From CAKMZU01 sp965248335 (lineage in GTDB: Bacteria; Pseudomonadota; Gammaproteobacteria; Pseudomonadales; DT-91), in NCBI GenBank assembly GCA_965248335.1, contig CBDFIY010000001.1:331722-395721 (forward strand): a stretch of DNA of 64,000 nt, given 5' to 3'. The position numbers and the translations under genes are program-made. The notes beneath the pieces were generated by a model. It ran no database searches, was not told the origin of the DNA, and saw only the letters and a list, made by a program, of their open reading frames with translations. Shown piece by piece: positions 46,483-54,143 of the stretch (position 1 is the stretch's first letter; the number at the start of each line of letters is the position of its first letter).

Positions 46483-47229
46483 ATGAAAAACATCGGCTAT
46501 TTAATTTTAATCTTTTCTGCTATTTCGTTTTTGTCGGGGTGCGATGACCGCACAACGGTTGTGAAAGAGGAAATACCGTGGACACCTACAACACCCGCAG
46601 CGAGAATATATTCGCTTGATAATTTTATGCAGGGCTTACCCGCCCCCTATAAAATGGAAGGTAAAACAACGCATACAGGCAGTAAGGGAAAACAACTATA
46701 TCTTACCGACGGCACAATCAACATTGTGCGTAAGCCTGATATACAACAGGGCGGCATTACTACAACACCCAGAAAAGTTACTTACAACCTCACTATAAAT
46801 AAAACTACGGGGCCTTTTGTAATAGGCAATACGACTACACAATATTTCGACGAGAATCGGTATTTAACAGGCATCGATTTATTAATCAATAATAGTGTGA
46901 ACCAGAGAACATGCATCACAATGAGCTCAGGCTCAGCGCTACCGGCCACGATCCAAGATAATGATTCAGGGGACCTTGGTGCACTATTCTGTATCGATAG
47001 CTCCGGCGCAATACGATCTACGTTAAAATTAAAGTGGTCAGCAAAAGAGGATAACGCGAGGAACATTGTTTTTCTTCTTAACACTACCTCCAGACAATTA
47101 GATTCTAAAAGAAAACATGAAAGCCAAGAAATTGAAAAATACACGATTGACCCTAAGGGTAATATCTTAGCGTTAGAGTATGGCTGGGATGCCGGTAATT
47201 ACCATATGGTTATTAATTCTACGATTTAA
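46483..47229 (+). CDS. Predicted lipoprotein, function unknown
   Basis: A 248-residue protein with a lipoprotein signal ending in FLSGCDD (Asp at +2 suggests inner-membrane retention by the E. coli rule). The mature part is beta-rich, with repeated Thr- and Lys-containing strands (TYNLTINKTTGPFVIGNTT, KYTIDPKGNILALEYGWD), and only two further Cys. No family recognised. It follows the rhombosortase gene by 94 bases on the same strand. Confidence 0.7.
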   Translation: MKNIGYLILIFSAISFLSGCDDRTTVVKEEIPWTPTTPAARIYSLDNFMQGLPAPYKMEGKTTHTGSKGKQLYLTDGTINIVRKPDIQQGGITTTPRKVTYNLTINKTTGPFVIGNTTTQYFDENRYLTGIDLLINNSVNQRTCITMSSGSALPATIQDNDSGDLGALFCIDSSGAIRSTLKLKWSAKEDNARNIVFLLNTTSRQLDSKRKHESQEIEKYTIDPKGNILALEYGWDAGNYHMVINSTI

Positions 47230-47346
47230 TAACCTTCTTTGTTCAAAAAATCTGGGGCTTTATGTCATAAAATAGCCCCTCAAGCGAATACCTTAAGATT
47301 GAGAGGGTATCTGGCCACAAGCGCAAAGGTGGGTGATGGGGTAATC

Positions 47347-47616
47347 ATGAAAGCTAGCAGGTACGGCGTTATACTGATCTTTCTTTTAAGCTCACATTGC
47401 AACCCTGCAATCATCTCTCGCGTGGGTTTGTTTAATTTCTGCACAAAATTATTAACTGTCTATAAAAATAATGATTATATTATTCGTCATCTCAAATCGG
47501 ACATCGAAAAAACCAACAACTTTAAAAATACCAACGATTCAGAGAGAGCCAAATATTTTGATTTTTTGCAAAGCCTAGAGCAGGATCCAAATTTATGGGA
47601 AGTAACTGATGTTTGA
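47347..47616 (+). CDS. Small predicted secreted protein, unknown
   Basis: An 89-residue ORF from the ATG at 47347, with GATGGGG upstream; the frame opens at 47239 but has no start signal there. The N-terminus (MKASRYGVILIFLLSSHC) looks like an export signal. The remainder is charged, with LKSDIEKTNNFKNTND, and has no motif. Composition recalls the ORF at 38252, perhaps a shared lineage-specific type. Confidence 0.45.
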   Translation: MKASRYGVILIFLLSSHCNPAIISRVGLFNFCTKLLTVYKNNDYIIRHLKSDIEKTNNFKNTNDSERAKYFDFLQSLEQDPNLWEVTDV

Positions 47617-47649
47617 TTAAAGAGGCTTACGAGTGCAGTAAGTCTGGAA

Positions 47650-47678
47650 AACCCCTTGAACAGTGTGCTCAAGGGGTT
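47650..47678 (-). terminator. Terminator after the aldolase gene
   Basis: Ten-base stem AACCCCTTGA / TCAAGGGGTT with a nine-base loop; on the minus strand it is followed by TTTTCC. It lies 8 bases past the end of the aldolase gene and closes the lower meta-cleavage operon. Confidence 0.85.
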
Positions 47679-47685
47679 AATCGAG

Positions 47686-48714
47686 CTAGATTTTGCCCTG
47701 TGCTTTGGCCATATCCAAGGCGAGATCTTCGATCATATCTTCTTGTCCACCGACTGTTCCTCGACGACCGAGTTCCATCAGAATATCGCGTGACGACAAG
47801 CCATATTTCGCAGCCGAACGCTTGGCAAACAGTAGGAAGGAGGAGTAAACCCCTGCATAACCCAAAGTAAGCGCATCACGGTCGATACGGATGATCTGAT
47901 CCATCATCGGTGTGATCAAATCTTCGGCGACATCCATGATTTTGTACAGATCGATACCCGTTTCGATACCCATTCTATCGGCAACCGCACAGAAGACTTC
48001 AAGTGGGGTATTACCTGCACCCGCGCCTAATCCCGCTACCGACCCATCGATACGGTTCGCACCGGCTTCAATCGCAGCGAGAGAGTTAGAAACGCCAAGG
48101 CTTAAATTATGGTGGCCATGAAAACCGAGCTCCGTCTCTGGCTTTAATGCAGCTCTTGCATGTGCAACGCGAGCAGCGACTTGATCAGGCAATAAGTAAC
48201 CGGCTGAATCAGTGATATAGACACAGTTTGCGCCATAAGATTCGAGCAATAAAAGTTGTTCGGTTAATTGCTCTGGCTCAATCATGTGCGTCATCATTAA
48301 GAAGCCTACTGTATCTAGGCCCATTTTTTTGGCCATACCAATGTGCTGCTCAGTGACATCGGCTTCACTGCAATGTGCTGCCACACGGATGGTGTGAATA
48401 CCGCAATCCGCTGCCATTTTTAGGTGATCAATAGTACCAATGCCCGGTAATAATAACGCTGAGATCTTGGCATTTTTTACAACACCGCAAACTGCACGCA
48501 AATACTCTTCGTCCGTTGCAGCTGGAAATCCGTAGTTGACCGATGTACCACCTAAGCCGTCACCGTGGGTGACTTCGATCATGGGGATACCCGCTTCGTC
48601 CATAGCTTTGGCGATGGTAACCATTTCTTCGACTGTGATTTTGTGCTGCTTGGCATGCATACCATCACGCAAACACATGTCATGAATCGTGATTTTTTTA
48701 CCTTGTAGATTCAT
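47686..48714 (-). CDS. 4-hydroxy-2-oxovalerate aldolase
   Basis: Splits 4-hydroxy-2-oxoacids into pyruvate and an aldehyde, the last carbon-carbon cleavage of the meta pathway. The 342-residue DRE-TIM-type protein (DmpG/BphI/HsaF family) has the N-terminal HDMCLRDGMHAKQH with metal and base residues, VTHGDGLGGTSVNYG, VYITDSAGY, and the metal His pair in GFHGHHNLSLG. In this family the aldehyde is channelled directly to the partner dehydrogenase, encoded 24 bases upstream. Confidence 0.96.
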   Translation of the reverse strand: MNLQGKKITIHDMCLRDGMHAKQHKITVEEMVTIAKAMDEAGIPMIEVTHGDGLGGTSVNYGFPAATDEEYLRAVCGVVKNAKISALLLPGIGTIDHLKMAADCGIHTIRVAAHCSEADVTEQHIGMAKKMGLDTVGFLMMTHMIEPEQLTEQLLLLESYGANCVYITDSAGYLLPDQVAARVAHARAALKPETELGFHGHHNLSLGVSNSLAAIEAGANRIDGSVAGLGAGAGNTPLEVFCAVADRMGIETGIDLYKIMDVAEDLITPMMDQIIRIDRDALTLGYAGVYSSFLLFAKRSAAKYGLSSRDILMELGRRGTVGGQEDMIEDLALDMAKAQGKI

Positions 48715-48738
48715 TGTTTTTCTCCGTTTTCGTGAGGC

Positions 48739-49644
48739 TTAGCCGTTGATGTTGTAATCGCCTGAAAGCATTTTCTCGGCAAACATTTCTGCTGTGCGCA
48801 ATCCAGCTGCGGTCATGATATCGAGGTTACCTGCGTATTTCGGTAAGAAATCACCTAACCCTTCGACTTCAAGGTAAATAGAAACGCGGTTACCATCAAA
48901 CACGGGGCCATTTTTGAGCGTATAGCCGGGCACGTATTTTTTGACTTCTTCGATCATTTGCATCACAGATTCGGTGATGGCTTTTTCGTCGGGGGTATCT
49001 TTGGTTAAGCAGTGAATCGTATCACGCATCATCAAGGGTGGTTCAGCGGGATTAATGATGATGATAGCTTTACCTTTATCGGCTCCGCCAACTTTTTCGA
49101 TTGCACCGGCTGTTGTACGGGTAAATTCATCGATGTTTTTACGGGTGCCGGGGCCTGCTGATTTGGATGAAACCGTCGCGACGATTTCACCGTACTCAAC
49201 GGCTTGAACACGACTCACGGCTGCTACCATCGGGATTGTTGCTTGACCGCCACAGGTCACCATGTTGACGTTTGCCACTTGCAGCGCAACGGCTTCTTCA
49301 AGGTTTACGGGAGGCACACAGAAAGGCCCAATCGCCGCCGGCGTTAGGTCTATCATTAACGCGCCTTTTTCATTCACTTTACGGCTGTTCTCTGCATGCA
49401 CATAGGCTGAGGTGGCATCAAAACAAATCTGTATTTCGTCTTCTACCATGTGCGCTAGCATGCCATCAACGCCTTCGTGCGTGGTCTTTATGCCCATATC
49501 ACGTGCACGTGCTAGCCCCGGAGATTCTGGGTCTACGCCCACCATCCATACGGGTTCAATCCAATCGCTACGCTTAGCTTTCATGAGCAAATCTGTACCG
49601 ATGTTACCTGGCCCTATGATGGCCGCTTTTATTTTTTTTCCCAT
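48739..49644 (-). CDS. Acetaldehyde dehydrogenase (acylating)
   Basis: Oxidises acetaldehyde (or propanal) to the acyl-CoA. The 301-residue protein (DmpF/BphJ/HsaG family) starts with the NAD-binding KAAIIGPGNIGTDLLMKA and has the catalytic Cys in NMVTCGGQATIP. FDATSAYVHAENSRK and KSAGPGTRKNIDEFT are family segments. Forms a complex with the aldolase downstream. 64 bases separate it from the hydratase gene. Confidence 0.96.
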   Translation of the reverse strand: MGKKIKAAIIGPGNIGTDLLMKAKRSDWIEPVWMVGVDPESPGLARARDMGIKTTHEGVDGMLAHMVEDEIQICFDATSAYVHAENSRKVNEKGALMIDLTPAAIGPFCVPPVNLEEAVALQVANVNMVTCGGQATIPMVAAVSRVQAVEYGEIVATVSSKSAGPGTRKNIDEFTRTTAGAIEKVGGADKGKAIIIINPAEPPLMMRDTIHCLTKDTPDEKAITESVMQMIEEVKKYVPGYTLKNGPVFDGNRVSIYLEVEGLGDFLPKYAGNLDIMTAAGLRTAEMFAEKMLSGDYNING

Positions 49645-49708
49645 AATCGTTCTCTTTATTCTCCCCGTGAAGGAATCGTTTAGACAAAGTTATTTAAACA
49701 ACGCTATT

Positions 49709-50500
49709 TTAAACAAAGTTAATCGCGCAACTGCCGACACCTTCGAGTTCCATTTCCATTTTATCACCGGCTTTTACGGGCTCTAAAGGCACCAGCGAGC
49801 CGGATAAAATGACCTCACCCGCTAAAAACGGGATACCATACTCACCTAATGTATTTGCCAGCCAAGCCACTGCTGTGAGTGGATTACCTTGTACTGCGCT
49901 GCCCTTCCCTTCACTTAAAAATTCGCCGTTCTTTTTGACGACAACTTTTAGGTTAGGTAAATCGAGTGTTCTTGGATCGGCGGTTTCTTCACCGAGCGCA
50001 TAAACCCCGCAAGAGGCATTATCCGCAACCGTATCTTGAATCTTTATTTTCCAGTCGTTAATTCGGCTATCAACAATCTCGAAACAGGGCATGATGTAGT
50101 CAGTTGCATCAAGTACATCTTGCTCGGTGACGCCCGGGCCTTTGAGGTCTTTATTGAGTTTAAAACCAATCTCTGCTTCGGCGCGTGGCTGAATAAGCTT
50201 ATCGGCTACAGATACGTTACTGTTGTTGGGGTATTCCATGGTATTGGTTAAAAAACCAAAATCAGGACGATGCACGCCAAGCATCTCTTGCACAACTTTA
50301 GAGGTCACGCCGATTTTTTTACCCACGACTTTTTCGCCGTTTTTTTCGAGGCGATTTTCGAGCATACGCAAGGAAATATAGTAGGCATCATCAAGCGTGA
50401 TATCGATGTCTCTATCGGTAAAAGGCGTGATAGTTTTTTGTGATTCGAGGGCTTCGTACAGCTCATCGCCTAACGCATTTCTGTCTTCTTTGTTCATCAT
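49709..50500 (-). CDS. 2-oxopent-4-enoate hydratase (2-hydroxypenta-2,4-dienoate hydratase)
   Basis: Adds water to 2-hydroxypenta-2,4-dienoate, giving 4-hydroxy-2-oxovalerate. The 263-residue protein (DmpE/BphH/MhpD family) shows VGKKIGVTSKVVQEMLGV, PRAEAEIGFKL with metal-binding Glu residues, and ADNASCGVYALG. Its start overlaps the end of the hydrolase gene as ATGA, so the two are translationally coupled. Confidence 0.94.
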   Translation of the reverse strand: MMNKEDRNALGDELYEALESQKTITPFTDRDIDITLDDAYYISLRMLENRLEKNGEKVVGKKIGVTSKVVQEMLGVHRPDFGFLTNTMEYPNNSNVSVADKLIQPRAEAEIGFKLNKDLKGPGVTEQDVLDATDYIMPCFEIVDSRINDWKIKIQDTVADNASCGVYALGEETADPRTLDLPNLKVVVKKNGEFLSEGKGSAVQGNPLTAVAWLANTLGEYGIPFLAGEVILSGSLVPLEPVKAGDKMEMELEGVGSCAINFV

Positions 50501-51363
50501 GTTTTTGTATGCTCGTTAAGAAAGTCCAGTGTGTAGCGGTTAAACATGTCTTTGTGTTCAGCCATCACCCAATGGCCGCACTCTGACACGATGACCATGC
50601 GTGTTTGCTTGAGGCCTTTCGCGAGCGTCATGATACCGGTTTCTGGCATCATTTTTTCTTCGGTTCCCCAAAAAACAAGACTGGGTGCTTTGATGTTCGG
50701 TAATTGTTCCGCCATATTAGGCACGCGCATGGTTTTTAGGCATTGATCGTTCTGCTTTTGATAGATATCCCAGCGCTCGTCGATCAATTCGTCATCAATC
50801 ACTGATTGGTTATAAACTAAGCCTTCGGAGATAAATTGTTTAAGTGCATTTTTATCGACACCACCCTGCATAAAAATACGCTGTAAAATTTGCATGCCGG
50901 GCATGGTGAAGTAATCCGGCTGGTTTTCGATGCCGCCCGGTGCCATGAGATTAAGGCTCACGACTTGATCAGGATAATCCAGCGCTATTTTAAGTGCTAT
51001 GGCTCCGCCTAAGGAATTACCCACTAGGGAGAATTTTTCTATATCTAATGCATCCAATGTTTGCTTTATACACTCAACAAAAAAATCTAACGGGTATTCA
51101 ACGTCATCGGGTTTATCGGAATATCCATAACCAATGTGATCAGGCACGATAACGCGATAACCGTTAGCCGCTAAAAAGGGATAGTTACCTTTAAAATTAC
51201 TATGGCCACTCGCACCACTGCCGCTACCATGCAAAAAGATAACCGGATGACCTTCGCCTTGATCTTGAAAATGCATGCGATAGCCATTGGCTAACGTGAG
51301 GTATTGACCTTCAGGTATGGGCACAAAAATCTCCTTTTCGATAACGTTTTTTATTGGCCACAT
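50497..51363 (-). CDS. Meta-cleavage product hydrolase (alpha/beta fold)
   Basis: Hydrolyses the C-C bond of the ring-cleavage product (2-hydroxy-6-oxo-dienoates). The 288-residue protein (BphD/DmpD/HsaD class) has the oxyanion segment LHGSGSGASGHSNFKGN, typical of this class, nucleophile Ser in VGNSLGGAIALK, the Asp in the FWGTEEKMMP region and His in SECGHWVMAEH. First gene of hydrolase-hydratase-dehydrogenase-aldolase. 50 bases after manC on the same strand, possibly one long transcript. Confidence 0.93.
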   Translation of the reverse strand: MWPIKNVIEKEIFVPIPEGQYLTLANGYRMHFQDQGEGHPVIFLHGSGSGASGHSNFKGNYPFLAANGYRVIVPDHIGYGYSDKPDDVEYPLDFFVECIKQTLDALDIEKFSLVGNSLGGAIALKIALDYPDQVVSLNLMAPGGIENQPDYFTMPGMQILQRIFMQGGVDKNALKQFISEGLVYNQSVIDDELIDERWDIYQKQNDQCLKTMRVPNMAEQLPNIKAPSLVFWGTEEKMMPETGIMTLAKGLKQTRMVIVSECGHWVMAEHKDMFNRYTLDFLNEHTKT

Positions 51364-51412
51364 TCTAATCGATTGTCCTTTCTATAGCAAAAACGGACTG
51401 CTCAAACACAAG

Positions 51413-52816
51413 CTATTGGGTACGACCATAAAGGTCTTCAAAACGGACTATATCGTCTTCACCGAGATAAGTGCCGCTTTGCACTTCAATAAGCTGAAGC
51501 GGTATTTTTCCTGGATTGGTTAGCCTGTGTTTTGAGCCTAAGGGGATGTATATGGACTCATTAGCCGATAACAGCATTTCTTTGTCATCCACGGTGACAA
51601 TAGCACTGCCTTCTACCACGACCCAATGCTCCGCGCGGTGATAGTGCATTTGTAACGATAAACTCGCGCCTGGCTTAACGGATATTCGCTTTACTTGATA
51701 ATGTGTGCCGTTTTCAATGGTGTCGTAACTTCCCCACGGCCTGAATACTTCTCTGTGCAGCAAATGTTCTGTGCGATTTTTTTCTTTTAACTGGGCGACT
51801 ATCGATTTCACATCTTGCACGCGGTCTTTTTTGGCGATCAACACGGCATCTTTGGTGTTAATCACGACCACATCATCAAGCCCGATGGCGGCCACCAATT
51901 TTTCACTGGATTGAAACAGGCACCCTTGGCAATCTTCGATAATCACATCACCTAAAACAACATTATTATTTTCATCTTTTTCAGAAACATCCCACAAAGA
52001 GGACCAAGCGCCTACATCGCTCCAACCTGCATCCATCGGCACCATCCATGCGCTGCCAGTTTTCTCCATCACGGCATAATCGATGGATTCGTCAGCCGCT
52101 TGTGCGAATCGTTCCTCTTCAACACGTAGAAAATCGAGATCTGTGTTAGCGCTCTTTAACGCATCTGAACAGGCTTCGACTGTTTCGGGGTAATGTTTAG
52201 CCAGCTCGTTTAGGTAGGTTTTCGCCTCAAACACAAACATGCCGCTATTCCAAAAGTAATCACCGCTTTCCAAGTAAGCTTGCGCGGTTTCGAGATCAGG
52301 TTTTTCGACAAACTCAATGACTGCTGCATCGCTCTCTTTACTGGCTGATTTAATATACCCATAACCCGTTTCGGGTTTTGTGGGCACAATGCCGAAGGTC
52401 GCTAACTTACCTTGTGAGGCTGCTGTCACCGCTTTATCAAGTGCTTGCATAAAAGCCTGTTGATTATTGATCACGTGATCCGCGGGGAACACGGCAATAA
52501 TGGCGTCGTCATCAATTGGCAAGGCTTTTAAGGCGGCTAAAGCAATTGCTGGCGCTGTGTTTCTCGCCACAGGTTCTAAAATAATGGATTCCGCCTTTAT
52601 TCCCAACGCTTGAGCTTGTTCAGCAACCATAAAGCGGTGGTCTTGATTACAAACAATAATGGGGGCATCAAGGTGTGCAACGCGCAGTAAGGTTTCTTGC
52701 AGCATTGTTTTTTCACCCACTAAGGGGAGTAGTTGTTTTGGGTACGATTTTCTTGATAAAGGCCAGAGCCGCGTACCGCTTCCACCTGAAAGAATAACAG
52801 GAATTATTTTTGCCAC
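51413..52816 (-). CDS. manC: Mannose-1-phosphate guanylyltransferase / mannose-6-phosphate isomerase
   Basis: Makes GDP-mannose for polysaccharide or LPS synthesis. The 467-residue bifunctional protein (AlgA/ManC/CpsB type) has the pyrophosphorylase signature SGGSGTRLWPLSRKSYPKQ, VFPADHVI, FVEKPDLETA, and the C-terminal cupin isomerase domain from FRPWGSYDTIENG, with LSLQMHYHRAEHWVVVEG as metal site. It lies between the HbpS-like gene and the meta-cleavage genes without an obvious functional tie. Confidence 0.95.
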   Translation of the reverse strand: MAKIIPVILSGGSGTRLWPLSRKSYPKQLLPLVGEKTMLQETLLRVAHLDAPIIVCNQDHRFMVAEQAQALGIKAESIILEPVARNTAPAIALAALKALPIDDDAIIAVFPADHVINNQQAFMQALDKAVTAASQGKLATFGIVPTKPETGYGYIKSASKESDAAVIEFVEKPDLETAQAYLESGDYFWNSGMFVFEAKTYLNELAKHYPETVEACSDALKSANTDLDFLRVEEERFAQAADESIDYAVMEKTGSAWMVPMDAGWSDVGAWSSLWDVSEKDENNNVVLGDVIIEDCQGCLFQSSEKLVAAIGLDDVVVINTKDAVLIAKKDRVQDVKSIVAQLKEKNRTEHLLHREVFRPWGSYDTIENGTHYQVKRISVKPGASLSLQMHYHRAEHWVVVEGSAIVTVDDKEMLLSANESIYIPLGSKHRLTNPGKIPLQLIEVQSGTYLGEDDIVRFEDLYGRTQ

Positions 52817-52817
52817 A

Positions 52818-53237
52818 CTAGCCCCCTTGAATGATCTTTAATGCCTGCGCTGCAATATCTGCATCTTGCTCAGGTAATGCGCCCGCCACTGCAAATGCGC
52901 CGACAAGCTGACCATCATAAACCAAAGGGGAACCCCCTGCCAAAAAGGTTATGTCATTTAATGCTGCGAAACTATGTAACTTAGCGGCATCGGATTTAAT
53001 CGCTTGAAAAAAAGCATGGGAATCCATGGATAATAATGCAGTCTTGGCTTTTTTTTCCACTAAGGTTTCTGCGATGACAGGTGCGCCATCCATCGATAGC
53101 TTGGCTTTTATGCGGCCTGTAGTATCGACAACACAACTGACTATGGCTAGCTTACGTTCAAATGCAAAATCAACGGCTGAAGTCACTAACCGCATCGCAT
53201 CTTGATGACTCACTAAAGGCGGGTAAAAAAGTTTCAT
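52818..53237 (-). CDS. HbpS/GlcG-family protein
   Basis: A 139-residue single-domain protein of the GlcG/HbpS family (DUF336), with the N-terminal VDFAFERKLAIVSCVVDTTGRIKAKLSMDGAPVIA, KTALLSM, and ITFLAGGSPLVYDGQLVGAFAVAGA. Family members bind heme or small ligands and are often encoded in catabolic operons for aromatics and glycolate. The gene ends 1 base before manC. A link to the meta pathway is plausible from position only. Confidence 0.85.
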   Translation of the reverse strand: MKLFYPPLVSHQDAMRLVTSAVDFAFERKLAIVSCVVDTTGRIKAKLSMDGAPVIAETLVEKKAKTALLSMDSHAFFQAIKSDAAKLHSFAALNDITFLAGGSPLVYDGQLVGAFAVAGALPEQDADIAAQALKIIQGG

Positions 53238-53310
53238 GGCATCTTTTTATTAGGGTGATAAGTAGACAAAGCTAAAATAAGCGCGAAAGCTTACCATAAA
53301 AAAACATGCC

Positions 53311-53438
53311 TATACCCATCGGAATTGGAGATGCAAGAAGGCGGCAAGCGAGCGAATCCCCATGAGCTTACAACCCGTAAGTGATTGGGGTGAGCACGCG
53401 CGGCCAACACCCCTGCATATTCAAGGGCGATCGGTATA
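53311..53438. repeat. Intergenic TATACC/GGTATA repeat, copy 4
   Basis: Full 128-bp copy, beginning TATACCCATCGGAATTGGAG and ending CAAGGGCGATCGGTATA, same orientation as copies 1 and 2. It lies 74 bases upstream of the HbpS-like gene start. The remaining 653-base gap to 53892 is covered by the following entries. Confidence 0.9.
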
Positions 53439-53536
53439 TAGCAGGTAGTCTCTCTCGTAGCAGAACCTCTCACGAAGCACATTTAAAAACGATAAAACGC
53501 ATCTTTATACAGTAGGACTTTGCCAGCAGCCGAAAG

Positions 53537-53589
53537 TGTTACCCTTAGCGACATCCAATCTGTATCAATAGGTAACAACTAGCTGTTAC
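53537..53589. promoter_or_regulatory. Cluster of three TGTTAC half-sites, candidate CbrB-type enhancer
   Basis: TGTTAC occurs at 53537-53542, its complement GTAACA at 53572-53577, and TGTTAC again at 53584-53589; the last two form GTAACA-N6-TGTTAC. They lie about 100-150 bases upstream of the predicted start of the small RNA, the usual distance for sigma-54 activators. The published CbrB site of Pseudomonas putida is TGTTAC-N14-GTAACA (from memory): the half-site matches exactly, the spacing does not. Confidence 0.55.
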
Positions 53590-53661
53590 TTATTCCTTAA
53601 TCTCACAAAATAGAATAAGCATATTCTTTTAAATTGTTGATTATTATATGAAATAGCGAAC

Positions 53662-53677
53662 TGGCATATTAACTGCA
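53662..53677 (+). promoter_or_regulatory. Sigma-54 promoter of the candidate small RNA
   Basis: TGGCATATTAACTGCA has GG (53663-53664) and GC (53675-53676) ten bases apart, as in the -24/-12 consensus; only the T of TTGC is changed to C. It predicts transcription from about 53688 and there is no ORF directly behind it. Confidence 0.7.
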
Positions 53678-53687
53678 ATGCTTTAGA

Positions 53688-53816
53688 CATAAGAATAATA
53701 AAAACTAAAATAATAAAAATAACCTACCAAAACAATAATAATAAAAAAATAAAATAACAATAAAAACCCGTACAAACCATGGGACACAAAAAAGAGGCTT
53801 AAGCCTCTTTTTTTTC
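53688..53816 (+). ncRNA. Candidate A-rich, Hfq-type small RNA (CrcZ-like architecture)
   Basis: A predicted transcript of about 130 nt with no ORF of note. Its first 80 nt are almost all A with spaced U and C, giving AANAANAA motifs at 53691-53701, 53709-53716, 53731-53744 and 53756-53763. Such A-R-N repeats bind the distal face of Hfq, and in Pseudomonas similar CA motifs in CrcZ/CrcY sequester Hfq-Crc. It ends in a perfect terminator. It is shorter than CrcZ (about 400 nt) and lacks its sequence as far as I can recall, so the relation is architectural. Expression is not shown. Confidence 0.6.
53791..53816 (+). terminator. Strong Rho-independent terminator of the small RNA
   Basis: Perfect palindrome AAAGAGGCTTAAGCCTCTTT (53791-53810) followed by a further T run to about 53815. 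The T run on plus and the A run at 53788-53793 allow bidirectional use, but there is no gene to terminate on the minus strand apart from a doubtful short ORF. Confidence 0.9.
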
Positions 53817-53891
53817 GTCTCTAATTAATCTTTGAACTTATTAACCAATGCCTCGTCTACAACCTTTCTATTAGCTACCACCTCTGTGCTT

Positions 53892-54143
53892 ATGCATACC
53901 TCTACTCTACTGCAATACACTTTCGCTGCCGCTCTCACGCTATGCTTGCCAAATAAAATTTTTGCAGCAAACCCATCTTTACCTGACATTAATACACTTG
54001 AATCCATTCAACGTACGCCCGTTCCCGACGAAAAAGCCGCCGCCGTTTTCGAGGAGTACCGCACTAACGATATGATTCAGCAATTTGGCGAAAATCCAAG
54101 CATACAAACACTCAGTCATCTCGACTTAACAACCACCGTCTAA
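53892..54143 (+). pseudogene. Short secreted ORF probably cut by the IS200-type element
   Basis: From the ATG at 53892 the ORF codes a signal peptide-like start (MHTSTLLQYTFAAALTLCLPNKIFAA) followed by a polar stretch (LPDINTLESIQRTPVPDEKAAAVFEEYRTNDMIQQFGENP). It then runs into the left end of the insertion element, where the last few codons (TTTV) belong to the element hairpin. The natural 3' end is therefore lost or lies beyond the element. No family recognised. A plus-strand frame opening at 53832 is an alternative. Confidence 0.45.

Noticed and set aside
53291..53482. 63-codon minus-strand ORF over repeat copy 4
   Set aside because: Another repeat translation, with the same peptide seen beside cobU.
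53825..54007. 60-codon minus-strand ORF next to the small RNA terminator
   Set aside because: No ribosome site or family; the plus-strand frame has a signal peptide and reads better, though neither is certain.
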